From the NCBI GenBank assembly GCA_026985055.1, contig JALSQZ010000199.1:48909-112908 (forward strand): a DNA stretch of 64,000 bases, given 5' to 3'. The notes beneath the pieces were generated by a model. It had not been told where the DNA came from, searched no databases, and saw only the letters and a program-made list of their open reading frames with translations. The DNA comes from Sedimenticola sp. (GTDB lineage Bacteria; Pseudomonadota; Gammaproteobacteria; Chromatiales; Chromatiaceae). This document shows, piece after piece, positions 1 through 9,015 of this stretch (positions are counted from its first letter, which is position 1; each line of letters starts with the position of its first letter). A program made the position numbers and the translations under genes.

Positions 1-114
1 ACGCTATCCATGAAGACAAGGCATCCGAAGCATCAAGATGCCCGTGAGACACTTGATATTTTAGACTATAATAATATACTAATTTGATAGAAACTCCGAA
101 GCGAGGCAACTGTC

Positions 115-942
115 ATGTCTATCTATCGCACTCTGTTAGGGGCGCTCATTCTGCTTGCCATGCCATTTTGCGCCCAGGCAAAGGTCACGGTACTGGTGCA
201 TGGCTATCTGAGCAACGCCAGCACCTGGGAACGAAGTGGCGTGAATGCCATGCTGCGCCAGGCCGGATGGCGGCAGGCAGGACATCTGGGCATTTCCCCC
301 ACGGGATTTACCGATGTCGCACTGCCCCATGAGGACAGCGACAAACTGTTCTACACAGTGGATCTGCCTTCGCTGGCTCCCGCGCCGATACAGGCCAGCT
401 GGCTGAAGGCGGCTTTGGACCGTATCAGCGCCAGGCATCCGGAACAGGACATTAGCATCGTCGCTCACTCCGCAGGCGGCGTGGTGGCACGCCTGACCCT
501 GGTGCAATACGGTGCTGGCAAGGTAAAGCGGCTGATCACCATTGCCGCGCCTCACCTGGGCACGGACAAGGCCGTCCGCGCACTCGATGCCGTGGATGAC
601 GGTGGCATGTTCGGGATGATCAAGGAATGGCTGGTGCGCGAGGAAATCGGGGATGGCATGTACAACACGCTCCAGGTATCCCGCGGCATCCTTTTCAATC
701 TGGTGCCGCCTGCACCGGGCACCCTGTTGTACTGGCTCAATATCCAGCCCCATCCGGACATCGAGTATGTCTCGGTAATTCGCAGCGGTGGCTATGTCAT
801 AGCCGGAGATCTGATTGTGCCGCCCTTCAGCCAGGACATGAACCAGGTACCGGCCCTGCGTGGTAAATCAAAAGTATATGTCACCGTTCAGGGACACGAA
901 CTGACCCCGAATGACGGCAGACTGCTGGCTGAGATTCTGTAA
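115..942 (+). CDS. Alpha/beta hydrolase, lipase/esterase-like, secreted
   Basis: Signal-peptide-like N-terminus, VLVHGY oxyanion-type motif, nucleophile elbow AHSAGG. Confidence 0.8.
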   Translation: MSIYRTLLGALILLAMPFCAQAKVTVLVHGYLSNASTWERSGVNAMLRQAGWRQAGHLGISPTGFTDVALPHEDSDKLFYTVDLPSLAPAPIQASWLKAALDRISARHPEQDISIVAHSAGGVVARLTLVQYGAGKVKRLITIAAPHLGTDKAVRALDAVDDGGMFGMIKEWLVREEIGDGMYNTLQVSRGILFNLVPPAPGTLLYWLNIQPHPDIEYVSVIRSGGYVIAGDLIVPPFSQDMNQVPALRGKSKVYVTVQGHELTPNDGRLLAEIL

Positions 943-955
943 CCGCATCCGACTA

Positions 956-1198
956 GCCCGAATATTGCACCGGAATCCGGAATTTTCCCGGAGAGATTTT
1001 TGCCCAGATTGTTCGAACGGACAAAAGCCGATGTTATTCATCGGCTTGCAGGACGTTCGGGCAAGCTGGGTGAAAAGATCCCGGGAAAAACCGGATAGCA
1101 TGACAGGTACAAACTGTATCCAGCATACTCGTCACGCAACAGGCTGTAATTCATGGTAAAAAACCCACATTTTGCGCGTTCCGGTGCAATATTCGGGC
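956..1198. mobile_element. MITE-like element, copy 1 (243 bp), flanked by TA within a CTAG context
   Basis: 23-bp inverted termini including flank ctagcccgaatattgcaccggaa / ttccggtgcaatattcgggctag; internal hairpin 1025-1047; same element at 19552 and 38278. Confidence 0.85.
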
Positions 1199-1212
1199 TA
1201 GCTCCGGTTTTC

Positions 1213-2694
1213 TCAGTCTTTCCAGAAAGCCGGGGTCAGCAGAATCAGTATGGTAAAGATCTCCAGCCGCCCCAACAGCATGGCCAGTATGGAGATCCAT
1301 TTGCCCATGTCGCTTACATCCTGGAAATTGCTCGCCACAACCCCCAATCCCGGCCCCAGATTGTTCAGGCAGGTGGCCACGGCGGAAAAGGCGGACACCT
1401 GATCCAGCCCGGCGTGGATCATGAGCAACATGAGCACCACGAACACCACGGTATAAGCAGCGAAAAAGCCCCACACCGCATTCATGATGCGCTGATCCAC
1501 CACATGATGCCCCAGGCGCACGGGCAGAATGGCATTCGGATGAATGAGCTTGCGAACCTCCCGCATGCCCTGCTTGGCCAGCATCAGCACCCGTATGACT
1601 TTCATCCCTCCCGCAGTGGAACCACCACAACCACCAATGAAGCTGATGAAAATCAGCAGTACCGGCAAAAAATCCGGCCAGTGGCTAAAGTCCACCGTGG
1701 CAAAACCGGTACTGGTGATTACCGACACCACCTCGAAAGTCGCATCTCTCAAACTGGGTGGCAATTCATGATAATTGCCTTCCAGACGCAGCATCAGCCC
1801 CACCAGAATAACAAGCCCGAGCACCAAAATGAGAAAACTGCGTGCTTCTACATCTTCCCAGTACTGTCGAGGCGCCTTGTGATAGATGGCAAGATAATGG
1901 ACTCCGAAATTCAGAGAAGCCAGCAGCATGAAAACAATGGCCACGGTTTCAATTCCGCTGCTGTGGAACCAGGAAAGACTGGCGTCGTGGGTGGAAAATC
2001 CTCCGGTGGAAACCGTGGACAGGCTGTGGGCAATGGCGTCGAAAGGCTCCATGCCAAACACCCAATAGGCAAAGGCACAGGTGGCGGTAAGAGACAGATA
2101 GATGAGCCACAGGGCGCGAGCGGTACTGGCCAGTCGCGGCGTCATTTTTTCTTCCTTCATGGGGCCCGGGGCTTCCGCCCGGTATAGCTGCATGCCGCCA
2201 ATACCCAGCATGGGCAACACCGCGATGCCCAACACGATCAGCCCCATGCCCCCCATCCACTGCAATTGCTGACGATAGAACAACACTGATCGGGGCAAAT
2301 CATCCAGGCCGGTGATGACCGTTGCCCCGGTGGTGGTGAATGCTGAAGCAGACTCGAACAAGGCATCGAGAAAACTCATGTCGAGGGAAAGAAACAAGGG
2401 CCATGCGCCCATGAAACTGAGCAACCCCCAAAACAGGGTAACAATGAGAAACCCGTCCTTGCGACTGATGCGGGACTGTTTTTTTCGTCCGGGCAGCCAC
2501 AAAAACATGCCAATACTCAAGGTAACCAGCAGGGGAAGCAAAAACTCCCGTGCGACAGGCTCGCCGTACCAGAGTCCCACCGCTACGGGTACAGCCAGGG
2601 ACAGACTGAACATGGAAGCAAGCAGCCCCGAAGTTCGGGTTACCATCAGCAATTGCATTGAATTGACCCAAATACCATCATGGCCGCAAAGCAT
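1213..2694 (-). CDS. trkH: Trk potassium uptake protein TrkH
   Basis: 493 aa, multi-TM, TrkH-type pore motifs (SAFTTTGATV, STVSTGGFSTHD, STGFATVDF, GGCGGSTAGGMK). Confidence 0.93.
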   Translation of the reverse strand: MLCGHDGIWVNSMQLLMVTRTSGLLASMFSLSLAVPVAVGLWYGEPVAREFLLPLLVTLSIGMFLWLPGRKKQSRISRKDGFLIVTLFWGLLSFMGAWPLFLSLDMSFLDALFESASAFTTTGATVITGLDDLPRSVLFYRQQLQWMGGMGLIVLGIAVLPMLGIGGMQLYRAEAPGPMKEEKMTPRLASTARALWLIYLSLTATCAFAYWVFGMEPFDAIAHSLSTVSTGGFSTHDASLSWFHSSGIETVAIVFMLLASLNFGVHYLAIYHKAPRQYWEDVEARSFLILVLGLVILVGLMLRLEGNYHELPPSLRDATFEVVSVITSTGFATVDFSHWPDFLPVLLIFISFIGGCGGSTAGGMKVIRVLMLAKQGMREVRKLIHPNAILPVRLGHHVVDQRIMNAVWGFFAAYTVVFVVLMLLMIHAGLDQVSAFSAVATCLNNLGPGLGVVASNFQDVSDMGKWISILAMLLGRLEIFTILILLTPAFWKD

Positions 2695-2738
2695 ACTCCG
2701 GATTCATACCTTTTTGCCAGCATACGGAAAGGGACACT

Positions 2739-2793
2739 GATACTTGTCAATGCCCGGCAGCAATAGGCAAGGCAGAATGCCTTGCTTCGACAT
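2739..2793. repeat. ~55-bp direct repeat, left copy flanking multi-hairpin repeat A
   Basis: gatacttgtcaatgcccggcagcaataggcaaggcagaatgccttgcttcgaca, matching 2949-3002. Confidence 0.8.
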
Positions 2794-2796
2794 GAG

Positions 2797-2948
2797 GGCA
2801 TCTCGAAAAATCGAGATGCTCGAGTGGGACAGGGATGTCCCACCATTTTCGATCACTACAAGTGATTGAAAATGTGAGCAAAGAGAAAATCGCATGTTCT
2901 CTTTGCGACGAGAAAAACTCCATGGAAGGAATTTTTCGAGATCCCCTG
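2797..2948 (+). repeat. Multi-hairpin intergenic repeat, copy A
   Basis: Consecutive palindromes: gcatctcgaaaaatcgagatgc; gtgggacagggatgtcccac; cattttcgatcactacaagtgattgaaaatg; gcaaagagaaaatcgcatgttctctttgc; cgagaaaaactccatggaaggaatttttcg. Confidence 0.88.
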
Positions 2949-3002
2949 ATATTTATCAATGCCCGGCAGCAACGGGCAAGGCAGAATTCTGTGCTTCGAC
3001 AC
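2949..3002. repeat. ~55-bp direct repeat, right copy
   Basis: gatatttatcaatgcccggcagcaacgggcaaggcagaattctgtgcttcgaca. Confidence 0.8.
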
Positions 3003-3057
3003 GCTTGGGAAGAAAAATCCTGTCCCCCACAAGATCCAACACAAGAACACAGGAGTT

Positions 3058-3633
3058 ATGAACATGAAATGCAGACTCATAGTGAGCAGTATTCTCGCGG
3101 CGGGCATCGCTCTGCCGGCCATGGCTGCGGACAACCAGGAAATGGTCATGGAAGCACGCAAGGTCATCAAGGAATTTGCCACTCAGCTCAAGGGCGAGCT
3201 GAAAAAAGCCATGAAAGACGGTGGCCCGGTAAATGCCATAAGCGTATGTAACGACAAGGCGCCCAAAATCACCGACCAGGTCAGCAGCCGCAGCGGTTGG
3301 AGCGTGGCACGTACCAGCCTCAAACCCCGCGCCACGGCCAACAACCCCCTGCCCTGGGAACGCAAGGTCATGGAAGAATTCGAGGCCAGAAAAGCAGCTG
3401 GCGCCGACCCCAAGACCCTGGACTACTCTGACGTGGTCGAGGAAGATGGCAAAAAGGTATTTCGTTACATGAAGGCCATTCCCACTGCCAAGGTCTGCCT
3501 GAACTGCCATGGTGGTGACGAGGTGAAGCCTGAAGTGGAGATGCGCCTCAAATCCCTGTATCCCTCCGACCGCGCCCGCGGCTTCAAGGAAGGCGACATC
3601 CGCGGCGCCTTTGTCCTGAAAAAGACCTTCTGA
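3058..3633 (+). CDS. Secreted c-type heme protein, DUF3365/Tll0287-like
   Basis: Signal peptide (LAAGIALPAMAA), single CxxCH motif (CLNCH), upstream aggag; start could also be 3064. Confidence 0.82.
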   Translation: MNMKCRLIVSSILAAGIALPAMAADNQEMVMEARKVIKEFATQLKGELKKAMKDGGPVNAISVCNDKAPKITDQVSSRSGWSVARTSLKPRATANNPLPWERKVMEEFEARKAAGADPKTLDYSDVVEEDGKKVFRYMKAIPTAKVCLNCHGGDEVKPEVEMRLKSLYPSDRARGFKEGDIRGAFVLKKTF

Positions 3634-3640
3634 GAATTCC

Positions 3641-3670
3641 CGGGGCATCTCGATTTTTCGAGATGCCCCG
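3641..3670. terminator. Perfect 13-bp-stem hairpin, solo copy of module 1 of the multi-hairpin repeat; possible terminator
   Basis: cggggcatctcga-tttt-tcgagatgccccg just after the stop at 3633. Confidence 0.6.
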
Positions 3671-3728
3671 CAGAAAAATCGAGCTACCGTGCAGGTCAAG
3701 GATGTTCCGCCTGAAAACCTGACACAGA

Positions 3729-4541
3729 TTGCACTACAGCCAACCTGGCCCTGAAATCCGCCCGCAATATGCTAGGATTGGCAGATGGGAGGAATATTTT
3801 CCGCAAATTCCTGAAAATACAGGGTGGACTGAGGTGCAGCAGAAATTCGATATCTATTTCTCTGGCGAAATCATTGAAGGCAACGATATCCAGCAGGTAC
3901 GGGAAGGCGTAGGCAAGGTGTTCGGGCTTTCCGGCGACAAGCTGGATGCGCTGTTTTCCGGCAAGCTTCGCCGCATCAAGAAAAACCTCAATGTGGAACA
4001 GTCTGGCAAGTTCCGGGAGGTATTCCGCAGGTTCGGCGCCCTGGTTCATATCGTCCCGGCCGGGCAGACCCCGCAGGAAAAAAAGACCCAAAATGTCGAG
4101 GAAACCCCTGGCTTGTGGAGTCTTGCGCCTGCTGGCGCAAATCTCAACCCTCTGCCACGCGAGACAGCACAAGAAACTGCCGTGGCCGCCGACGCCGGAG
4201 AAAACCTGAAAATGGCGCCGGTGAGTCCCTTGCCCGCCCCGCCCGAACCGAAACCGGCTAATATCGATACCGGCCAGCTCGACGTCAGCCCCCCTCAATC
4301 CGGTTCACTGGAAGAATTCGCCGAAGAAAAGCCAGCTACCCCCCTGCCCGACATCAGCAGCCTGAAGGTTGCCCGGGATGACAGGCCCATCCAGCCGGAA
4401 ACGCCTGCCCCGACGCAGGGTTTGCCGGACGTCAGCCATCTACAGGCCGAACCGGCCAATACCGGTTCCCTGGAAAACTTCGTTCAGGAAAAGGAGCCGG
4501 TTCCGATTCCGGACATCGACAATCTGTCACTGGAAAGCTGA
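3729..4541 (+). CDS. Conserved hypothetical protein with small N-terminal basic domain and Pro/acidic repeat tail
   Basis: 270 aa; YFSGEIIEGNDIQQVREGVGKVFGL...LFSGKLRRIKKNL domain; true start uncertain. Confidence 0.65.
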   Translation: MHYSQPGPEIRPQYARIGRWEEYFPQIPENTGWTEVQQKFDIYFSGEIIEGNDIQQVREGVGKVFGLSGDKLDALFSGKLRRIKKNLNVEQSGKFREVFRRFGALVHIVPAGQTPQEKKTQNVEETPGLWSLAPAGANLNPLPRETAQETAVAADAGENLKMAPVSPLPAPPEPKPANIDTGQLDVSPPQSGSLEEFAEEKPATPLPDISSLKVARDDRPIQPETPAPTQGLPDVSHLQAEPANTGSLENFVQEKEPVPIPDIDNLSLES

Positions 4542-5372
4542 AGCCGCCGCAGAAGACAGGCGAATGCTGAAACGTCCCAGGGGATGGTGGCTTTCAAACT
4601 GTACCGGGGTATGCTTCCCATCGTCTGTCATCCAGACCAGTACCGGCCGATGCGCAGGACCGGGCACCCCCTCTTCCGTGGCATCGAAACGAAGTTTCCA
4701 TGTCCAACGTTTCGTCCCTTCCACCTTGAGCAATTGCCGCTTCTTCACTCTTACCCGATAGTGATACAGATGCTTGCCATCGGTAACCGTGTAATGAAAG
4801 CGTTTTTCATGGCGAAAATCACGGCTACGCGTGTCCTGGAGCATGGACAGCCAGTCCAGCATACCATCCGGTACCCGGTGCCGACCGTATTTGTGAAACT
4901 GAAAACGCTCCCCCGGCGTCAACCAGTATCGCAATGACACGGGAAAAAGCTGTTGCCCCGCATTTTTTCCCTTGGGGCGAAAACGCTGCATGCGCTTTTT
5001 CTCCCAATCCACCCAGATGATCTGATGTTTTACCTTGCGGGTCTTCTCGTAGTTTTCCATGGCCAGCAATTTACCGGAACGACGGTTCCACAGACTGCGA
5101 TAGCGCACCCGGAAGGGATAATGCTGTTCCACGAAAGCATAGGGACGGGAGGTCACCTGCATACGCGATTGAAACAGCGCACCGCCATCGCTCTGCTCTG
5201 CGGGGCCGCTGTCAAGGGAAATGGCGGCAATGGATATTGTCTCACCGGCGCTGAACAAGCCCTGATAGCTGGCCTCGTAGTAAAGGGTTTCCGCCGGCGC
5301 CGAAAAGCTGGCCAGCGAGAAAAACAGCAACAGCAGGATTTCAGCCCGCTTCCTCACCGGACAGCTCCGCAT
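4527..5372 (-). CDS. DUF3108-like secreted protein
   Basis: Signal peptide followed by ETLYYEASYQGLFSAGETISIA, beta-rich DUF3108-type sequence. Confidence 0.75.
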   Translation of the reverse strand: MRSCPVRKRAEILLLLFFSLASFSAPAETLYYEASYQGLFSAGETISIAAISLDSGPAEQSDGGALFQSRMQVTSRPYAFVEQHYPFRVRYRSLWNRRSGKLLAMENYEKTRKVKHQIIWVDWEKKRMQRFRPKGKNAGQQLFPVSLRYWLTPGERFQFHKYGRHRVPDGMLDWLSMLQDTRSRDFRHEKRFHYTVTDGKHLYHYRVRVKKRQLLKVEGTKRWTWKLRFDATEEGVPGPAHRPVLVWMTDDGKHTPVQFESHHPLGRFSIRLSSAAASAFQ

Positions 5373-6066
5373 TCAGATCATTGTGAAAACGGGCAAATGC
5401 TTCTTCCGGCCCGATGATGACCAAAACATCACCCGCATCCATGCGATGTCGTCGCGGATCGGTGGCGAAAATGAGGTGATCCCCGTAGTTCCTGTCCACC
5501 ACACCCAACACGATAAGATCATAGCGTTCATCCAGAGACAGCTCATCCAGATATTTGCCATGCAGGAAACTGCCTGGCTCCACATGGACTTCTGCAATAT
5601 CCAGATCCACCTTGCCAAACACGGTACGCTCCATGGTCTCGGCAATCACGGACCTATGCATGAGCTCATAGATCTTGTAGCCGCTGATCCGGTAGGGATC
5701 GATGACCTTGGTCGCTCCCGCGGCATAGAGGCGTTCGATGGTATCCCTGGAGCCGCTGATGGACACTACCGGCAGATCCGGAGCAATGGCCTTGGCGGAA
5801 ATCACCAGAAACACATTACTCGCATCATCGTTGCGCAAGGCAAACAGCACATCCGTGTCACCACCGATACCCACCCGGCGCAGTTCATCATCATCCTGCA
5901 GATTGATCTGCTCCACACTGAAGCCCTGGGCATGCGCCTTGTCCACGTCCGCCTTGTAGTCATCGACGATGGTAACCCGCTGTCCGCGCTGCGTGAGCTG
6001 GCGGGCCACTTCCAGGCCTACGGGCGTGGCGCCCACCACGGTGATATTCCTGGAAGTGTTACGCAT
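5341..6066 (-). CDS. TrkA-N/TrkA-C (RCK) domain protein
   Basis: Rossmann-type N-terminus VVGATPVGLEVARQLTQRGQRVTIVDDY and a C-terminal RCK_C-like region. Confidence 0.88.
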   Translation of the reverse strand: MRNTSRNITVVGATPVGLEVARQLTQRGQRVTIVDDYKADVDKAHAQGFSVEQINLQDDDELRRVGIGGDTDVLFALRNDDASNVFLVISAKAIAPDLPVVSISGSRDTIERLYAAGATKVIDPYRISGYKIYELMHRSVIAETMERTVFGKVDLDIAEVHVEPGSFLHGKYLDELSLDERYDLIVLGVVDRNYGDHLIFATDPRRHRMDAGDVLVIIGPEEAFARFHNDLNAELSGEEAG

Positions 6067-7666
6067 TCTTGCGCCTCCAGCGCCAACGCTTGAGCTTCTG
6101 TTTGAGACGCATCACGCTGTACTGGTGCCCGAAAACCAGGAGCATGTCCTCACCCAGCAAGACGAAATCAGCGCCTGGATTAAACTGAAAACGCTGATCT
6201 TCCAGATCGAAATGGCTGCGAACATGGTCGCTACTGCGATCCAGAGTAGTAATCACTCCAAACAGGATCAGGCGCATTTCTGTCAGAGGCACATCACCTA
6301 TGGTTCCGCCATCCAGCCAGGAGCCAGGGGGAATGCGTATGGCCTCCAGACGAATGTCATCCTCGCCCATGACAATACCGTGAATGGCTTCGAAAGCCAC
6401 TGGCTGCCCCACATACTCGCCCGCGATCAGCCCCACGATCTTGAACGGCTCCAGGGCATGGTTTGCTCCGGCATGCAGCAGCTTGTTTACCGTCTGATGA
6501 TGATTGGCGCGGGATACGATCTCGATCTCCTCATCCAGCTGACGTGTGGACAGGGTAACGAATACGTTTACCACGTCATCACCGGTCAGACACAGTACCT
6601 TGCCCGCAGAGCGCCCCACTCCCAATGTCTGCAACAGACCGATGCGCTCCGCCTTTCCCTGTACCGCCAGATACCCGAGGCGTCGCGCCAGATCCACCGC
6701 ATCCTCATCTGAATCGATAACGACGAAGGGCAGCTTGTCCCGAGACAGATATTCCGCCACCACCTGCCCAACCCGCCCAAAGCCACAGATCACGGTATAG
6801 CCTTTCTTTTTCTCGAGCAGCAGGGAAACCCGCCGGTCACGCACTTCGCCCATCTTCTCCTGAAATGCGGAGACAATAATGGAAGTAAAAAAGGAGATCA
6901 CGCCCAGGCCACTGATGATCAGCACCATGGTCACCAGGCGCCCTTCCAGAGTATGCGGCGTGATATCACCGTAACCCACGGTGGAAAGCGTCACCAGAGC
7001 CCAGTAGATCCCTTCGAAAAATCCATCGATGTCACCACCGGTCTCACGTGCCTCGAACAGATAGATGGCGGAAGACCCCACAAGCAGCACAAACATGAGA
7101 AAACTGAACAGAGTGACCAGCTCCAGACGTTTTTCCCGCAACACCGAACTGAATTGCTGGATACTGTGGGCATAACGGAACAGCTTGAACAGCCGGAACA
7201 GGAGAAACAGGCGCAAAATGCGCAAGGGCCGGTAGCTGGGCAGAATCGCCAGCAGATCAATGATGGCCATGGGAGAACTGACATAGTTCCACTTGCTGCG
7301 AAACAGGGTCCACAAGGCCCTGGACAGGCTGAAAGGCTCGTTGATCAGGTCGCTTTTTTCATATTCGTCGATAATGATGCGGTGTATATCGTCATACACC
7401 CACATCCGGCCCAGATATTCGAGAATGAACAGCACCACCACTACATCTTCAAAATATCCCGACCAGGCGCCCAGATGGTGCTTGACGCTATAGAGCAGGA
7501 AAAACACGCTGCTCAACACCAGCAGCATCATGAAAATGTCAAAATACGGCCGGATACGCGCATGCGGATTTTCCAGAAGATCATAGACTGCGTTCTTTGC
7601 CCGGCGGTAAGCGTCAGACTCTTCCAGTGTATAAGCGAAACGAATTGCCAGATCGGAAAAAGCCAC
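6059..7666 (-). CDS. Six-TM potassium channel with C-terminal RCK domain
   Basis: Selectivity filter TLSTVGYGDITP; Arg-rich S4-like helix RPLRILRLFLLFRLFKLFRYA; RCK motif VICGFGRVGQVVAEYL. Confidence 0.93.
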   Translation of the reverse strand: MAFSDLAIRFAYTLEESDAYRRAKNAVYDLLENPHARIRPYFDIFMMLLVLSSVFFLLYSVKHHLGAWSGYFEDVVVVLFILEYLGRMWVYDDIHRIIIDEYEKSDLINEPFSLSRALWTLFRSKWNYVSSPMAIIDLLAILPSYRPLRILRLFLLFRLFKLFRYAHSIQQFSSVLREKRLELVTLFSFLMFVLLVGSSAIYLFEARETGGDIDGFFEGIYWALVTLSTVGYGDITPHTLEGRLVTMVLIISGLGVISFFTSIIVSAFQEKMGEVRDRRVSLLLEKKKGYTVICGFGRVGQVVAEYLSRDKLPFVVIDSDEDAVDLARRLGYLAVQGKAERIGLLQTLGVGRSAGKVLCLTGDDVVNVFVTLSTRQLDEEIEIVSRANHHQTVNKLLHAGANHALEPFKIVGLIAGEYVGQPVAFEAIHGIVMGEDDIRLEAIRIPPGSWLDGGTIGDVPLTEMRLILFGVITTLDRSSDHVRSHFDLEDQRFQFNPGADFVLLGEDMLLVFGHQYSVMRLKQKLKRWRWRRKNA

Positions 7667-8028
7667 TACTTTTCTTCCACTTCCATGCGTTCCGTTTCCG
7701 CCAGATGGACACGCCGACCATCGACAGTCTCGAAGCCGCGCCCATCCAGGGAGCCGCGATAGGCCTGGTATTCGCTACGATGTCCGGAACGACTGTCCAC
7801 CACCCAGATCTGCATGACCTGATGCGCGTCACGCCAATACAGCCAGAGTCCCAGAGCCGACCCCGCCGTCATTATCGAAACAACCGCCAGCACCAGTCCC
7901 TTCGTCCAGGGGCTACGGTGCTCTTGCCTTGCCACCGGTGACGGCCTGCGGGCCGGTCGGCCGCGAAACCGGGTCAGAAATATGACTATCCCTATCACGG
8001 CAAGGGTAAAAACTATTTTGGTCAGCAT
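7666..8028 (-). CDS. Hypothetical membrane-anchored protein
   Basis: 120 aa, N-terminal TM, overlaps the channel start. Confidence 0.55.
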   Translation of the reverse strand: MLTKIVFTLAVIGIVIFLTRFRGRPARRPSPVARQEHRSPWTKGLVLAVVSIMTAGSALGLWLYWRDAHQVMQIWVVDSRSGHRSEYQAYRGSLDGRGFETVDGRRVHLAETERMEVEEK

Positions 8029-8079
8029 GAACTACCGGGGTTCTCCTTTGTTATCATGGTGTGAAAGTAACACCATTCC

Positions 8080-8718
8080 GTGGATATGAAAACAATCATC
8101 CCTCTTGTCCTGCTGCTGTTCCTCCTTGCCGGTTGCGATACCCCCGAGAAGCCGACCGTCACCCTGTACCTGGCCATGCAGCGGGGTGATATCGAGCAAA
8201 TCGAGAGACACATCGTTTGGGGCACGGACATGAACCAGCTCGACCGCGACGGTTACGCGCCATTGCATGTGGCAGTACGCAATGGCCGTGTCGCCATCGT
8301 AAGGCTATTGCTGAAAAAAGGCGTGGATGTACAGCGCAGGGACGCCCAGGGACATGATGCCCTGTACCATGCCGTGCTCGGGGCGCATCTGCGCATTGCC
8401 GATCTGCTGCTCAAGGCCGGCGCCGATTTGGATGCCACTGCGCTGCTGCTGGCGGCGGTCGATCAGGACGTCAGCGAAAGGGAAGTGTACCGTTACCTGA
8501 ACAAGCACGGCGCGGACATGAATCTGCGTGACAAAGACGGCGACACACCGTTGTTGAAAGCAATCCGCAAGGGCAACCACAAACTGGCCAAGCATCTGGT
8601 GAGCTTTGGCGCGGATGTCACGGTTACCGACAAGAATGGCAAAACCGCATTGGCCATTGCAAAATCCCTGGGATTGCGGGATATTGCCCAACTTTTACAG
8701 CGCAACGGCGCAACCTGA
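8080..8718 (+). CDS. Ankyrin-repeat lipoprotein
   Basis: Lipobox LLAGC, repeated DRDGYAPLHVAVRNGRVAIVRLLLKKG-type ankyrin units. Confidence 0.88.
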   Translation: MDMKTIIPLVLLLFLLAGCDTPEKPTVTLYLAMQRGDIEQIERHIVWGTDMNQLDRDGYAPLHVAVRNGRVAIVRLLLKKGVDVQRRDAQGHDALYHAVLGAHLRIADLLLKAGADLDATALLLAAVDQDVSEREVYRYLNKHGADMNLRDKDGDTPLLKAIRKGNHKLAKHLVSFGADVTVTDKNGKTALAIAKSLGLRDIAQLLQRNGAT

Positions 8719-8730
8719 CAAGAGACGAAC

Positions 8731-9015
8731 ATGGCAAGCACTCCCGACGAAATCACCATCAGCTACAGCGAAGGCGGCCAGGAACTGGTCAAGGAACTGG
8801 ACAAGCAGGTTCTTACCAAGGGCGCCTGGACCACCATTATCTTCCGTTACCAGGACTGGAACAACGCCAAGCAGGAATACGGCCCGGACAAGTTCACCAT
8901 TCGTCGTTACCAGAAACGCAACGGTGAATACATGGCAAAGTCCAAGTTCAATATTTCCAGCAAGGACCAGGCCAAAAAGATCATCGACGCCCTGAATAAC
9001 TGGATCGACGATTGA
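8731..9015 (+). CDS. Conserved hypothetical protein
   Basis: 94 aa, compact soluble protein, fits between neighbouring co-directional genes. Confidence 0.7.
   Translation: MASTPDEITISYSEGGQELVKELDKQVLTKGAWTTIIFRYQDWNNAKQEYGPDKFTIRRYQKRNGEYMAKSKFNISSKDQAKKIIDALNNWIDD

Noticed and set aside
911-1159. Recurrent ORF ILHRNPEFSRRDFCPDCSNGQK.MLFI.LQ.VRASWVK.SREKPDSMTGTNCIQH in all three MITE copies
   Set aside because: Open in all copies, but the differences at hairpin positions are nonsynonymous and base-pair compensatory, and the N-terminus differs per insertion site; treated as non-coding.
1153-2187. 344-aa plus-strand ORF opposite trkH, starting in MITE copy 1
   Set aside because: Antisense to trkH; only its first residues match the MFS N-terminus because both start in a MITE copy.
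2835-3251. Recurrent small ORF MSHHF.S.QVIEN.SKEEIAFSLCDEKNSMEGIF in several places
   Set aside because: It is the translation of the multi-hairpin repeat. The start codon is lost in copy D, the C-termini run into unrelated sequence, and the constraint is better explained by the palindromes.
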